Positions 1-10,640 are shown, counted from the first letter of the stretch. The stretch is 64,000 bases of DNA from Panulirus ornatus (GCF_036320965.1 NC_092250.1:19955617-20019616), one strand, 5' to 3'. Program-made: numbers and translations. The notes: generated from the sequence alone by a model not told the origin.

Positions 1-301
1 GGATAACGGTGGAATGGCATTGTCCATCAGTATAACCACTCATTTCGGTCCTTTTCTTCTTCATACTTTCCATACTGCTAGCATAACCTTTCCGCTCAGC
101 AACAATATATTTTCCAGAAAATATATCATCCCAGCAATTGATATCCCACCATGGAAATGCACGAATCAGCGGCAACCGTGTAAGAGAGTTAGATGTGCAT
201 CTGGCATCTTCCTCGGCGTGGCTACAGCCAGAAGACACCGCCTTTCTAGTGTCTGGATTCCAATTCTTAAAAGCTGTCAAAAATCTAGCGTTTAAAGCAA
301 T
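1..301 (-). CDS. unidentified open frame, possible partial exon running off the left edge
   Basis: On the minus strand an open frame of about 100 codons runs from a stop at 304-302 to the window edge without interruption. A possible acceptor AG lies at 286-285, so an exon could begin at 284. The predicted peptide has a mixed, protein-like composition with four tryptophans in the segment around RAFPWWDINCWDD and several cysteines, and is not a simple repeat. I do not recognise the family. The opposite strand is also open over much of this interval, so strand assignment is uncertain. It could be a host exon, a transposon fragment or chance. Confidence 0.25.
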   Translation of the reverse strand, partial: MALNARFLTAFKNWNPDTRKAVSSGCSHAEEDARCTSNSLTRLPLIRAFPWWDINCWDDIFSGKYIVAERKGYASSMESMKKKRTEMSGYTDGQCHSTVI

Positions 302-1005
302 TCAGTATCATTACTACGAAGAAGTAAATATAACAAGAAAATGTTATATAAGAGAAGGAAGAATAATAAAAAACATCTATACATTACTGGAGGCAGACTT
401 GGCCTCCGTCTGTAACGGTTTTCGATATATCTTGAAGAAAAAGTGGAAGAAATTTAAGGCGAGCGAGTGTGAGGGACAGACCCTAGAACATATAAGTAAC
501 TCTTCTATATATAAACTCTTGTGTTTATAGCTGTAACACACAGGTATATATATTGCCAAGCCTATACACCTATGTTAAAGACTTTAGATAAATTCGCAAG
601 AAGAAAACAGAGACAATGATACTTTATGTTATAACTACATGATGTTTGGTGTGTATTATACGTAACACATTCACTGTATACGGAAGTTTAATCAAACATA
701 TTTGAAAACAAACCAAGAACGAGAATAATATTACCATCTGAACCAATGATTTCATGACCGACTCTGCAAGTCATCACAGACAAAAAGTTACAATTCTATC
801 ATATATTTGGCGGCTGAAGTGGTTCTTTACCCGAGGTCTAGATTTCCGTGTTGTGTTCTGGTTGATGTTAACTACCACAGCAAGTGTTACCTCAGATGTC
901 GACCCATCATGTCCTTACACGTCATCATCATCCTTCTGCCTCACGGATTAACCCATGTAAGGTTAGGTCTTGCTTCTGTGCCACGCCCGCTCACTCTGGT
1001 TCCCC
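302..1005. other. AT-rich sequence without recognised features
   Basis: Unique-looking AT-rich sequence. Short frames only, no tandem repeat and no recognisable motif. Confidence 0.6.
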
Positions 1006-1009
1006 CCAC

Positions 1010-1197
1010 GATGAACATGATAACAACTGATGAACACGTGTTCCCCAGGATGAACATGATAACAACTGATGAACACGTGTTCCCCAGGATGAACATGATA
1101 ACAACTGATGAACACGTGTTCCCAAGGATGAACAAGATAACAACTGATGAACACGTGTTCCCCAGGATGAACATGATAACAACTGATGAACACGTGG
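1010..1197 (+). repeat. 39-bp minisatellite, about 4.8 copies, E-box in each copy
   Basis: The unit begins gatgaacatgataacaac and ends cacgtgttccccag. Copies are almost identical; one has cccaag and aacaag variants. CACGTG recurs at 1035, 1074, 1113, 1152 and 1191. Because 39 is a multiple of 3, the array reads as a 13-residue repeat in open frames on both strands, an effect of the period and not evidence of a gene. Confidence 0.95.
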
Positions 1198-1554
1198 CAG
1201 AGAATCCTGCATCTCGTACTAAGTGCTGTAGTACATACGTGACGTTTGTAAAGGTGTTTAAAGATAGATGATGTGTTGTAGAACCGCCGCTACTACACTC
1301 AGGTCACGTACCTAAAGCTGACCACCTGGATAATACAAAAAGTCCCTGTAACCCAGCGTGAGGCAGCTACACCTACCATGTCTTGAGGCGACACATGATA
1401 CAACATGTGACGTAACAACCAAACTACAAGCTGGACGATAATAACCCGCCGGCCTGGTGATGCCGGGACTTGACCTGACCTTGGCTGACCTTGGCTGGAG
1501 ATGACTGGTTGACCACGGATGACAAACAGACGTGTAACCGACTGATGGACATCC

Positions 1555-1915
1555 GGACGTGATTGGTTCATCGTGGCATGTTGACGAATGTGATTAATTG
1601 GGCCCGAGTTATGGAGAGGATATGATTGGTTGACCTTTGGTTATGAAGGAGCGTGACTGGCTGTTCCCGGGTTATGGAGGAGGGATGGGGGTAACACGGG
1701 AGGTCTGGTGTCAGCGAGGAACATGAGGACGTGAGGTCTGGACGCGGTCCGCAGCCCACCGCGGCCCACCCAACCCTTGCAAGATGTGGCCGGCCGGTGG
1801 AGGAGGCCGTGCCCTTTAATCCTGCCTTTATCAATTGAGCGAGGGTCGTGCCGGCCCCTTTAACCTGCCTCACCTATGACATGGGCGGGGCGGGGCGGGG
1901 CGGGGCGGCCGCTGA
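1555..1915. promoter_or_regulatory. GC-box and inverted CCAAT cluster, possible promoter-like patch
   Basis: ATTGG (inverted CCAAT) occurs in gattggttca near 1561 and gattggttga near 1625, with another attggg near 1597. A run of ggggc/cgggg units followed by gcggccgc lies at about 1885-1912. GC content is higher than in flanking DNA. No TATA box or transcript evidence is visible, so this rests on composition and motifs only. Confidence 0.2.
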
Positions 1916-2580
1916 GTCATGCACTCCACTGGTCCCCACCACTGTTTACCTCGCCGGGTCACGTGACCATCTCCCTCCTACCTCATCCTCTCACACATTC
2001 TGAAGACCACTACACACCCATACACCTCAGAGATCCTCATAAGAGAGGCGTATGTACACAGTCAATTATGCAACGTAGGGATCACTTTAACGGGGCTCAT
2101 GGTTGCGCTGCATGCGGGAGCAGGGTTAGGGTGGGTTCCCTGGACAACACTATACTTCCTCCGTGCACTGACGACGATATAAACCCTCGTGGGAGGTGCT
2201 TGACACTGCCAGTGTTCCCGCTGACGACGCCTTGTGGGTTCAGAGATGGTCATGATGTCGGGAGTTACGGCAGGAAACTTATCATCATTACACATACACA
2301 GCGGCAACACTGCTCTCACACAGCCAGCCTCACTCACCACCAGGACGTGTGGCTGTGTTCCTCTGCCAAAGGGCAAACAAGCAGTACACACAAGACGTGT
2401 ATCATCAACACAAAGCTGGACAGCCATGGTACATGTCAGCGTTCACCACACTGTAAACAGAACATTCCTGGTATCGACTGCAATACCAGGAAAATGGTAA
2501 GTTCTGAGGGTAGTAACAGTGAGGGCTGGCACCAGCCGTGCTGCAGGCCAGAGCTGTCTCCTCCCTCTGACCTGCCCTGA
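1876..2580 (+). CDS. hypothetical 234-codon open frame, probably not coding
   Basis: This is the longest plus-strand frame in the window not built on a tandem repeat. It starts at ATG 1876 directly before the GC-box run and ends at TGA 2578. The product is rich in H, T, S and C with no signal peptide, membrane segment or recognisable domain. The minus strand is also open across 2062-2427. A donor-like site (atg|gtaagt) lies inside at about 2497, and a hairpin (cctggtat...ataccagg) at about 2466-2493. I regard it as a likely chance frame. Confidence 0.12.
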   Translation: MTWAGRGGAGRPLSHALHWSPPLFTSPGHVTISLLPHPLTHSEDHYTPIHLRDPHKRGVCTQSIMQRRDHFNGAHGCAACGSRVRVGSLDNTILPPCTDDDINPRGRCLTLPVFPLTTPCGFRDGHDVGSYGRKLIIITHTQRQHCSHTASLTHHQDVWLCSSAKGQTSSTHKTCIINTKLDSHGTCQRSPHCKQNIPGIDCNTRKMVSSEGSNSEGWHQPCCRPELSPPSDLP

Positions 2581-3505
2581 CCACCACACATCATCCTAGA
2601 CTGAAGGATATGATGACCGGCCTCTGTGTCCACACTGGTTATAATGACCACTGTTTCATCACAAGTTTCTCAGACGTGATGTCACTCAATGCAGTTCTTT
2701 TTCCAACATTTTCATGAAATATATAATAAAAATACAGACGCCTCATTCATGTTATACTACATTACGGTAACACTATACATGACCCCCGTCATCACCAGCC
2801 TCAACACACCCCTGGGCCGGGCCAGGCCGGTAGGGAGGTAATTTGTGTGTACATGTGGCCTCCAGGAATTTGTAAGTGTAAGTAATGATATAGCTCTCCT
2901 GCCTGCACTCTACAAGGTGTAAAGGTGCAGGTTGGCCCGCCCTGCACAGTGAAGGTGAGACACAGTAACCATCGTACACGGAAAAGCGTGTTAACGTTAC
3001 CTTGAACGTGTCAACACTGACTTTACCTCCATTGTCTTGATGGTCGGCCGTCCAATGCAGGCAGCCAGGTACCAGGAGGAGGTAAACGTGGTGAGCCATG
3101 AAGGTAAGTAAGCTCATCATCACACATTACCACTCTGACCTCCATTATGATGTTCTTCCCAGTTATGACGGCGTCTGCTCGTGTTATCATCCATTTGTAT
3201 ACACCTTCACGTCTCCTACGGTGGAGTAGTTACAACTTTTCATCACCAAAAACACGGAATGTCACCTCAATAATGTGCCCATTCCCGAGCAGTAAAGCCC
3301 TTCCTCTCATCACGAATTCCTTTCTTTAAACCTTCCTCAGTCATCATGACCCAACCTGCTCCTCCTTCACGAGCCAGCCGTCTTCCATACAGAGCTTTGC
3401 TTCCTTCATTCTCAGCGTTAACTTCTGGTGAGACCTGGGGTGTATGGGTAGGGAGCTGTGGCTTCCGTGCATTACACATGACAGCAAGAGAATAGGTGTG
3501 AGCGG
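2581..3505. other. no recognised feature
   Basis: Mixed-composition sequence. A good donor-like site (gaag|gtaagt) lies near 3106 but the frame before it is short. No tandem repeat seen. Confidence 0.5.
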
Positions 3506-3509
3506 ATGT

Positions 3510-3578
3510 GGCCTTTCTTCGTCTGTTCCTGGTGCTACCTCGCTAACACGTGAAACGACGATCAAGTATGAAAATAAA

Positions 3579-3580
<2 letters not shown>
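3510..3580 (+). mobile_element. 3' tail of a SINE-like decapod repeat
   Basis: Contains cttcgtctgttcctggtgct followed by acctcgctaacacgtgaaac, closely resembling the 3' part of the element at 30091-30328 and 61637-61860. Only the tail is present, and it runs directly into the AT tract that follows. Confidence 0.6.

Positions 3581-3665
<85 letters not shown>
3580..3665. repeat. (AT)n microsatellite, 86 bp
   Basis: Pure AT dinucleotides directly after the SINE-like tail. Confidence 0.98.
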
Positions 3666-3668
<3 letters not shown>

Positions 3669-4352
3669 CGTTACTGAGATGGCCTTTGATTAGGGCCTGA
3701 GTTGTCCGTGCTGTCTCAGATAACATAATAAAACAAATCTGATTCTCTCCAACATCCAGAACCAGGTTTACCCCAACACCAACCATGTTGTTGTTGTACC
3801 CACACCTCAGTCGTCACAACCAGGAACCCCCCTCTCCCCCGACACCCTCGTCCCTGCCATTAAGACCCTCATGTCTCCAGCTAAGACTGTGCAGTTCCCC
3901 TCCACAAGACCACCAAAGTAAGACCCTATTTCCTTACAACCACAGTCCTATTTCTCCTATTTCTCCTATTTCTTGGGACCCTATTTCCTACACCACCTTC
4001 CTGTTTTTGGATGAACAACACACCTCACTACTACACTGGGACCCAATTTCCGACAACACTATCCTACTCTTCGACATCCCCAAACCCTGTCCCCCTCAAG
4101 TGGAAATCTACATGCGACCCGCACCACCCTCCTCCCCCTACACTGCCACCCTATTTCCCTACAACTGAGACTCTATTTCCCGTCTGTCCGTCGCTTCAAG
4201 CCTTCCAGGTCTCGGAAATGAAGCTGGTGATTGTCACTCTACCCGCGTTACCTGTGCCACCCCAGCTAGGCACCAACCACGGCTACTGTCCTCCACCCAC
4301 GCATTGTGCTGACGTGGGGCAGGGGGGCTGTTGGTGGGGTGATGAGAAGGCA
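3666..4352. other. degenerate cctatttcc-rich sequence
   Basis: Repeated but irregular ccctatttcc/cctatttctcc words between about 3925 and 4180 suggest an old decayed minisatellite. No gene seen. Confidence 0.5.
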
Positions 4353-4457
4353 GGTGTTGGTGTGTTGACGGGGGCTGCTGGTGTGTTGACGGGGGAGGGA
4401 GGCTTGTTGACGGGGGTTGCTGGTGTGTTGACGGGGGCTGTTGGTGTGGTGAGGCCC
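4353..4457 (+). repeat. degenerate ~24-bp minisatellite
   Basis: Four to five copies of gtgttgacgggggctgctgg with length variation. Open frames through it give a VLTGAAG-like peptide only because of the repeat. Confidence 0.8.
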
Positions 4458-4619
4458 TGCAGTATGACGGAGGGATGAGTTGGGTTCTATCTGAAGGTTA
4501 TAAAACTACTGCACGTGATCACTGTTTACACAAGAGACAGTGTACAATATACGCCTCGGGTTACGCCTCTTACACACATGTCCAACAGACACAAAGAGGA
4601 GGAGGAACTGCTGGGTTGA

Positions 4620-4715
4620 CTGGAACCCGACCGCTCTGTCTGGGACTCGAACCTGGGCCCTTGAGATTTGTTGGTTACAAAGCTAACCTCTGAACTAAGG
4701 AGGCTCGTGCGTGTG
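4620..4715 (-). mobile_element. tRNA-related SINE head
   Basis: Read on the minus strand it has an A-box-like ttagttcagaggttag followed about 35 nt later by a B-box-like ggttcgagtcc. T- and D-stem pairing is poor, so this is a tRNA-derived retroposon and not a functional tRNA gene. Confidence 0.5.
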
Positions 4716-4787
4716 TGTGTGTGGGGCGGGGGGTTAGGGGGGGTGTGCTTGGTAAAGCGGGGTGTAGGACCTCGTGAAAGAGGCTAA

Positions 4788-4832
4788 GGAGGAGGAGGAG
4801 GAGGAGGAGGAGGAGGAGGAGGAGGAGGAGGA
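4788..4832 (+). repeat. (GGA)n microsatellite, 45 bp
   Basis: Fifteen near-perfect AGG/GGA triplets. Confidence 0.97.
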
Positions 4833-6254
4833 TTTTCTTTTTAATCATGTGTTGCATCTCAGAAGACCTGATGACGAGGGTTAAAGATGAGGTGCCGTTG
4901 TGAATATTGTGATGAGGCAGACGATGGAGCGGCCCCTCACACAGCAAGTGGAGAGGACGGAGGTGGAGGCAGGAGGACGGGTGGAGACACGTGTCGTTGG
5001 TGGACTTTACCGTCCTGACATACAGCTGCTCCTGTACTGTAGTGGGGACCTGTCACATCTTCCCTCCCGTCTCACGTCACCGTCCCGTCACACTGTAGTT
5101 CCCTCCCCTTCCACCTTGCCACACAGCGCCCCCCTCCCTCCCTCACACCACAGGTGTCACCTGTACTCACACAGTGTGTGGCACGGCCATCCACCTCTCC
5201 CTCACACCTCCACCAGGACACCTCACCATCCGACACCACATCAGCTTTCCATGCCTCTCCAAGGACTCCACACCAGCTCTCCCTTCATACCTTGCCTTTC
5301 CCTCACCTGCTCTCCCTCCAGAGACCATCTAAATCACTCCTCCCTCAGCTCTTACTCCTCTCCCATTCTTCCGCCTCTCACCACCTATAATTGCATCCAC
5401 TCTCCCTTCACTCTTCAATCATCTTCTTCTTCTTCCTCGTTTCGATAATTTCTTACTTGTTACGTGAAGGTCTGGCCACACCTACACTGCCTCAGGTTAC
5501 ACCTTCGGCTACACTGTTACACCAGCCCTACACCTACACCTTCTGACTCTACATACCTCGACACGTTACTTATGTCTACCCACGATACTTGACGATACTA
5601 CAACCTTATCTTCTCGCTATACACACAAACTACAACCTTAGAAAAATCCTTCAGGGTACACCTACATACAGTGTCCTCACGCTACAACCTCAGGATTTTG
5701 CCCAACGCTGCTCTCTAGTGTAATCCTTATTTACGCTTCTCAGAAAACATCCTCATACTACACCCCACTCTGTACACCCACGGATCGTCCATCCGCCCTA
5801 CATCCTATCAGAAAGCGCTATGGTTATTCCCGACCGGTACACAGACGTGTTCACCCCACAAGACATAGTGTACCACATAACAACCAGATGCTCTCGCTAC
5901 ACACGTAACGTCAAACTACGCTTGTATTACACACACAGTCGAGACATTCTCAGGCTACATACATATTCAGGCGCAGCAACACCCCTTACACTACACGTGA
6001 CACTGGCGGTCATAAACAGCTTCGTACCATCCCTGGCACATGAAACCTGCGGTGGCATAACAGGCCAGTGAACACCTGCGAAAAGTCTTGCTGTGGGTCT
6101 GCAGACACAACACGATGCTCGACGGACACACGCCAACTACTGCGGAGGAGGGAAGTCACACACACACAGCACCTGGCAGCCACATGACTCATCATTACCC
6201 GAGACGGATACGTCAAAGATCTACGATGATGATGACGTCTCTGACCCCACGTTT

Positions 6255-6256
<2 letters not shown>
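4833..6256. other. pyrimidine-rich and degenerate sequence without a gene
   Basis: 5040-5450 is strongly C/T biased on the plus strand. 5460-5960 contains many ctacacct/ctacaacctc words that look like a decayed tandem array. Frames here are repeat by-products. Confidence 0.5.

Positions 6257-6257
<1 letters not shown>

Positions 6258-6343
<86 letters not shown>
6258..6343 (+). repeat. (TC)n microsatellite with short (CA)n end
   Basis: 86 bp of uninterrupted TC followed by cacacacaca to about 6352. Confidence 0.98.
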
Positions 6344-6352
<9 letters not shown>

Positions 6353-7038
6353 AACAAAGAAATATAGAACCTAGTAAGATGATAAGCTGGGTACTGAGAA
6401 CTTTCAGAAGGAGAGAGGCACAACCAGTGATGACAATACAGTACTTGTTCTCCCCGTGGAGGACTGCTGGTGTGTGGTATCATGTCAACACGGGGCGAGG
6501 AGGCTGCTCATCGAGAAAACACGCTGAAAGGTCCTTCACTGGCCGCCGCCACCCAGTGAAGCAGGGCAATGCCTAGCAGCTCTACAGCTCTCCTCATTAC
6601 AACGAGAAGCGAGGGATACAACACAACATTAACAGTAAACATACTGAAAGGTTTGGTCCCTGACGTGTGCACGGAGCGGAAAAACGGGGACGACACACAC
6701 GGTAAAATGTTCTAATTAAATCCACTGACGACCACAGACGATCTCGCTAACTTTAATGTCGTAATGTCTGCCTCTCACTTGAGTTCAGCCTACGACCGGC
6801 AGGTATTACGACCTGCTGCTGAAGACCACTGGAAGACCTCAGGTAGTATCTAGACGACCTTCCTCAAGTGTCACAGACCAGCCAGGTCCTGGAAGACCCC
6901 CAAGTGTTTATGTTTAACGAGTCTTAAACATACAGCAAGTTCCACAGACCTTCACCTGGTTGGCAGTATGATGATGATGATGACAGCCTCCTCCACCATC
7001 CACCATCTCTTCAGTTTCCTGGAGTTTATCTAGCTCAT
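6353..7038. other. no recognised feature
   Basis: Unique-looking sequence with a short atgatgatgatg run near 6969. No gene identified. Confidence 0.5.
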
Positions 7039-7039
7039 C

Positions 7040-7915
7040 CTAGAGGCAGACAAGACCTCTATGCTTCTCACCTTTACTAACTTGACTAAAGTCTTCCACC
7101 AGGTCAGCCATAATATGATCATCAACAAAGACATCATCCTCGGCTTAAAGGCTAGTCTCATTCCATGGCTCGCACACTAATGATAATAACTACTCTAAAT
7201 TTCTTTCTCCTGCCTGGATTTATCTAACTGTACATGGTTAAGGAGGCAGCTTGTTCCCATGTTATCTGTAGCTGGCCTCACAACATTACCTGTACCTACA
7301 GTGAACTCTGTTGCCCACTTCTCAGTCTGCTTCATCAGGCTGTACACCTCAGCGGAGCATCTCCACCTTCCAGTCCCTAACTTGTAGCGTCACACACGAG
7401 ACAACGTGGGACCCTTGTGCTTCCTCGTCCTTGCAAGATAATGATGTGATACACGCTCATGCTAGGTGGAAATACATCCATGATGCTACCGTGAGTTGAC
7501 AACATTTCTTGCTTCCAACCCTGTCCCACCCCCTACTGTCCTACTTGGTCCCAGTCCCCTCCTGACTGTCCAGTCCATCAAGCCTCCAACCCGGTCCTAC
7601 CCTCTACTGTCTCACTGGGCCCCAGTCCCCTCGAAGTTACTCGGTTCACCAGGCTTCTCAGCGTCACTCTGGACGGTAAGCTAAGCTGGAGGGAGCTCGA
7701 CAACACCATCGTCAACTACTTCACTTGTCAACTGGACATCGTTGGTAGACTCAGACCACTTGGGCCGCCTGGACCTGATCTCAGAACACTGACCTAACTT
7801 TCTTTCCTCACAAACTGACCGACGCCTCCCTCGTCTGGTCGGAGCCTGAGCTACATGAGGACCATAACACACACCACAAGCCTCCACCACGCGTGAGGCT
7901 ACACCCTCATGGTAT
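7040..7915 (+). mobile_element. non-LTR retrotransposon RT remnant (family A)
   Basis: At 7067 the frame reads LTFTNLTKVFHQVSHNMI..., corresponding to the RT block LDFxKAFDxVxHNxxI. Around 7405-7490 pieces of the GPLCFLVLxNDA and RWKYxDDxTV blocks can be read, with the second catalytic-box D replaced (RWKYIHDATV). From about 7650 another frame gives SVTLDGKLSWRELDNTIV, matching the thumb-side block LGVTLDxKLSWxxHV. Several frameshifts and stops lie between the blocks. The PPTVLLGPSPLLTVQS-like segment appears twice (about 7520-7575 and 7590-7640). Same family as 14020-15745 and 46480-46740. A dead copy. Confidence 0.8.
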
Positions 7916-8185
7916 ATCCTGACGGTATAGCCACACGTTCGTCGGTAACACTACACCCACACGACCTCCTCTAGTTACACCCTCATCATACACTGGGCCC
8001 ACCAGAGTGGAGGTCACCATCAACTCGTCCCAATCATCACTGCAGCTTTATGTTCAGGTTCAATAATTCTCCACCATAACTAGCGAACACAGCAGACCTC
8101 CCAGACGGAGAAACCATGGCACGAGGAGCCTCCTCTGCTCTACCATAGTGATGGTAGGAGAACTTCCTGGTCAGTCAGGCTCTGT
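7916..8185. other. no recognised feature
   Basis: Short unique-looking spacer after the LINE remnant. Confidence 0.5.
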
Positions 8186-8187
8186 AC

Positions 8188-8219
8188 ACCATCATCATCA
8201 TCATCATCATCATCATCAC
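8188..8219 (+). repeat. (ATC)n microsatellite
   Basis: About ten ATC triplets. Confidence 0.95.
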
Positions 8220-8314
8220 AGCAACTGCTGCACCTCATGTTATGTCCTTCACTGTGGCCTCTACCACCACACCCATACCTACCACCACACTCCCGCTACT
8301 GGTGCAACCCTGCT

Positions 8315-8417
8315 ACCACCACGTGGTCTGGTGGCGTGCCGCAGCCTGCCATCACCACGTGGTCTGGTGGCGTGCCGCAGCCTGCCACCACCACGTGGTC
8401 TGGTGGCGTGCCGCAGC
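8315..8417 (+). repeat. 36-bp minisatellite, 2.9 copies
   Basis: Unit begins caccacgtggtctggtgg and ends cagcctgccat. Each copy contains the palindrome ccacgtgg. Confidence 0.93.
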
Positions 8418-8460
8418 TAAGAGAAGAACTATAAGGATATGTATTTTCACTGCATCGTTT

Positions 8461-8610
8461 GGGGTCATGTGAGCATGTCAGGCATGCTGGGGTCATTTGA
8501 GCATGTCAGGTATGGTGGGGTCATGTGAGCATGTCAGGCATGTTGGGGTCATGTGAACATGTCAGGCATGTTGGGGTCATGTGAACATGTCAGGCATGTT
8601 GGAGTCATGT
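8461..8610 (+). repeat. 29-bp minisatellite, ~5 copies
   Basis: Unit ggggtcatgtgagcatgtca plus ggcatgttg, with gag/gaa and ctg/ttg variants. Confidence 0.93.
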
Positions 8611-9200
8611 GTGGAAGAGGATGTGGCTTCTAGTGTTACAGTGAGACAGTGTCACCAAGCAACAGTGTCATACCAGATCTGTGGTATCTTGTTACACAGA
8701 TGTTGGAGAGGTCTGTAGTCTGTAACAGGTATTGTATACAAGTACAGTTATATTGACAACGCTGTAACGGTGTGCAACAGATACAAAACGACACTGTATT
8801 ATCGGGCAGGTCGTCACAGAGAGAATTACAGACGTTTCTGGTGTTTGATCTGACTAACCTCAGTGATGGAGAGCTTCCATCACAAACGATGCTGCCGCCA
8901 TGACCGACAACACAAACGTTGTTGTCAGCAGAGCAACGTTTGTGTCACCCGCCGGGGTGAGGGTGGGTGGTGCCCCAGGCCATGTGACGAGCCTCCTGGG
9001 TCACAAAGCCTCAGCTACTTGCCGTTAGTCACGCCCACTCAGCTGGCTGAGGGGACACACACACACGGAGCCAGGCAGAGGACAGCATTTGACTGATGAC
9101 CAGGAAGTAGAGGGGAAACAGACCGCGAGATGGTCTGGTCTGGGAGGTGTGTGGTCCGTAGAGACCACTGGATGGTCCTGCAGGTCCCAACTCATACACT

Positions 9201-9203
<3 letters not shown>
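8611..9203. other. no recognised feature
   Basis: Unique-looking sequence. A local word repeat (cacaaacg) near 8880-8945 only. Confidence 0.5.

Positions 9204-9273
<70 letters not shown>
9204..9273 (+). repeat. (CT)n microsatellite, 70 bp
   Basis: Pure CT dinucleotides. Confidence 0.98.
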
Positions 9274-9278
<5 letters not shown>

Positions 9279-9795
9279 GCTCTATCACTCCCTCTCTCAC
9301 CTCCGCAGCACAAACCTCAACCTGCCATAACGTTATTACTTGTTCATAAACTCCGCTAAATATTTCCACTCTCCCCACAAGTCGCTCCTGCCATCCCTCC
9401 CTCCCCTCCCTAACCGCAATCTCCCCTCCCAACCCCAGCAGTAAGCTCCCCACCCTCCCCGTATCGGTGCCTCACAACGGCAACACCGACTCCCTAAACT
9501 CTGACCTTCCCACAGCTCTCACCACCACCACCACCACAACCATCGCCTCCCCCAGCACTTCTACGCTTCCTCCAACGTCTTCCCCAACACCACCACTTAT
9601 CACAACACCTCCACAGATCCCACAATGCCTCCAACAACCCCCAACATCTCATACGCCTATCCAAGATTTCAGTAACCTACTTCAATATCTCCACCACCTT
9701 CTTCAACACCTCACAACTCCTCCACCAACATCTCCACACGTCCCCATCCTGCACCACGCGAAATACGAAGCAGAATCTTCTTGGACGGCGGCGGA
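9274..9795. other. pyrimidine-rich, CCA/CCT-rich low-complexity sequence
   Basis: Strong C/T bias with irregular caccacc and cctccaac words. The open frame across it is proline/threonine-rich and probably spurious. Confidence 0.55.
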
Positions 9796-9799
9796 CTGC

Positions 9800-10055
9800 C
9801 TCAGACATCGGACACAAAACGGGCTATGGATGGTGAAGCATCCGACTGGCTTCACGTGACAAGCGGGGTGACACAAGGCTCAGTCCTGACACCCAGACTT
9901 TACATCATGCATGATTGTTCTGGGTTAGAGACTCATCACCTTAGGTAACATAGGCCAGCCAAAGGGAGACTGCCTAAAGATTCCAAGTGATTTAGACAAG
10001 TCATTGGAGTGGTGACCCACGGCAAATGGAATTCAGCGTAGACAAATAAGTAATG
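9800..10055 (+). mobile_element. non-LTR retrotransposon RT remnant (family B)
   Basis: From about 9823 the frame reads MDGEASDWLH and then VTSGVTQGSVLTPRLYIM, the conserved [18 protein letters not shown] block of CR1/Jockey-type RTs. After a frameshift, PSDLDKSLEW and then ANGIQ correspond to the downstream LQxDLDxLxEWxxxWQMEFN block. The YADD region between is damaged. The element stops exactly where the Tigger-like sequence begins. Confidence 0.8.
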
Positions 10056-10165
10056 CAGATGCTCCTCGACTTACGATGGGGTGACGCTCCAATAAACCCA
10101 TCGTAAGTTGAAAATATCGTAAGTCGAAAACACACTTAATGCTGTACATTTAACCTACTGAACAT
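10056..10165 (+). mobile_element. Tigger-like (pogo superfamily) transposon end
   Basis: Begins ca-gatgctcctcgacttacgat and continues with cccatcgtaagttg and atcgtaagtcgaaaa. It contains the inverted pair cttacgatggg/cccatcgtaag. From memory this matches one terminal region of mammalian Tigger3-type elements over roughly 110 bp with few changes. Only this end is present; the sequence becomes unrelated after about 10165. Identification is by recall and needs an alignment. Confidence 0.65.
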
Positions 10166-10640
10166 CTCACACCTACAAAAATTCCAAACCGCGTCAAATA
10201 GTCTTACACCAGCTCCAAAAAGTCAAACACATCCTCCAACAGTTCTATACCTACAATCGTTCCACATGTCTTCTAACATTCCTACATCTCCAACAGTTTC
10301 AGCACGTATGTAATAGTTCCATACTTCCTCTAATAGCCATAAACCTTCTCTATTATTCCTCCAAATTTCTCTGATCTCCCTCACCACAACTTTAACAGTC
10401 TCAGACATACTCCAACTTTCTTCCTACATCTCTGGGATTTCTCCAACACTTGATCCTCCTCTACCATTTCACTATCAATCCGGGGTTTTTTCCAATCCTG
10501 GACCCCACTAAGAACACCTTCGTAACAACTCCATTACTTCCCCAGCCATCCCTCGATTCATGCTCCCCTCCAACAGCTCCTGCCTCTCCCACACAGTATT
10601 CGGGGTCTACCAGAAGAATGCATCTGCCAGGGGAGTACCC
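10166..10640. other. decayed tandem sequence
   Basis: Irregular ctccaacag/ctccaaaa words every 18-25 bp, apparently the diverged edge of the 20-bp array that follows. Confidence 0.5.

Noticed and set aside
3030..3110. Frame of about 25 codons before gaag|gtaagt
   Set aside because: Too short to separate from chance; upstream stop and no acceptor.
4620..4715. Functional tRNA gene on the minus strand
   Set aside because: A- and B-box words are present but the D- and T-stems do not pair; better explained as a SINE.
6088..6576. Frame with Leu-Ser or Arg-Glu runs (and similar frames at other dinucleotide tracts)
   Set aside because: CT, GA, CA, GT and AT tracts translate to LS, RE, TH, CV and IY repeats; not genes.
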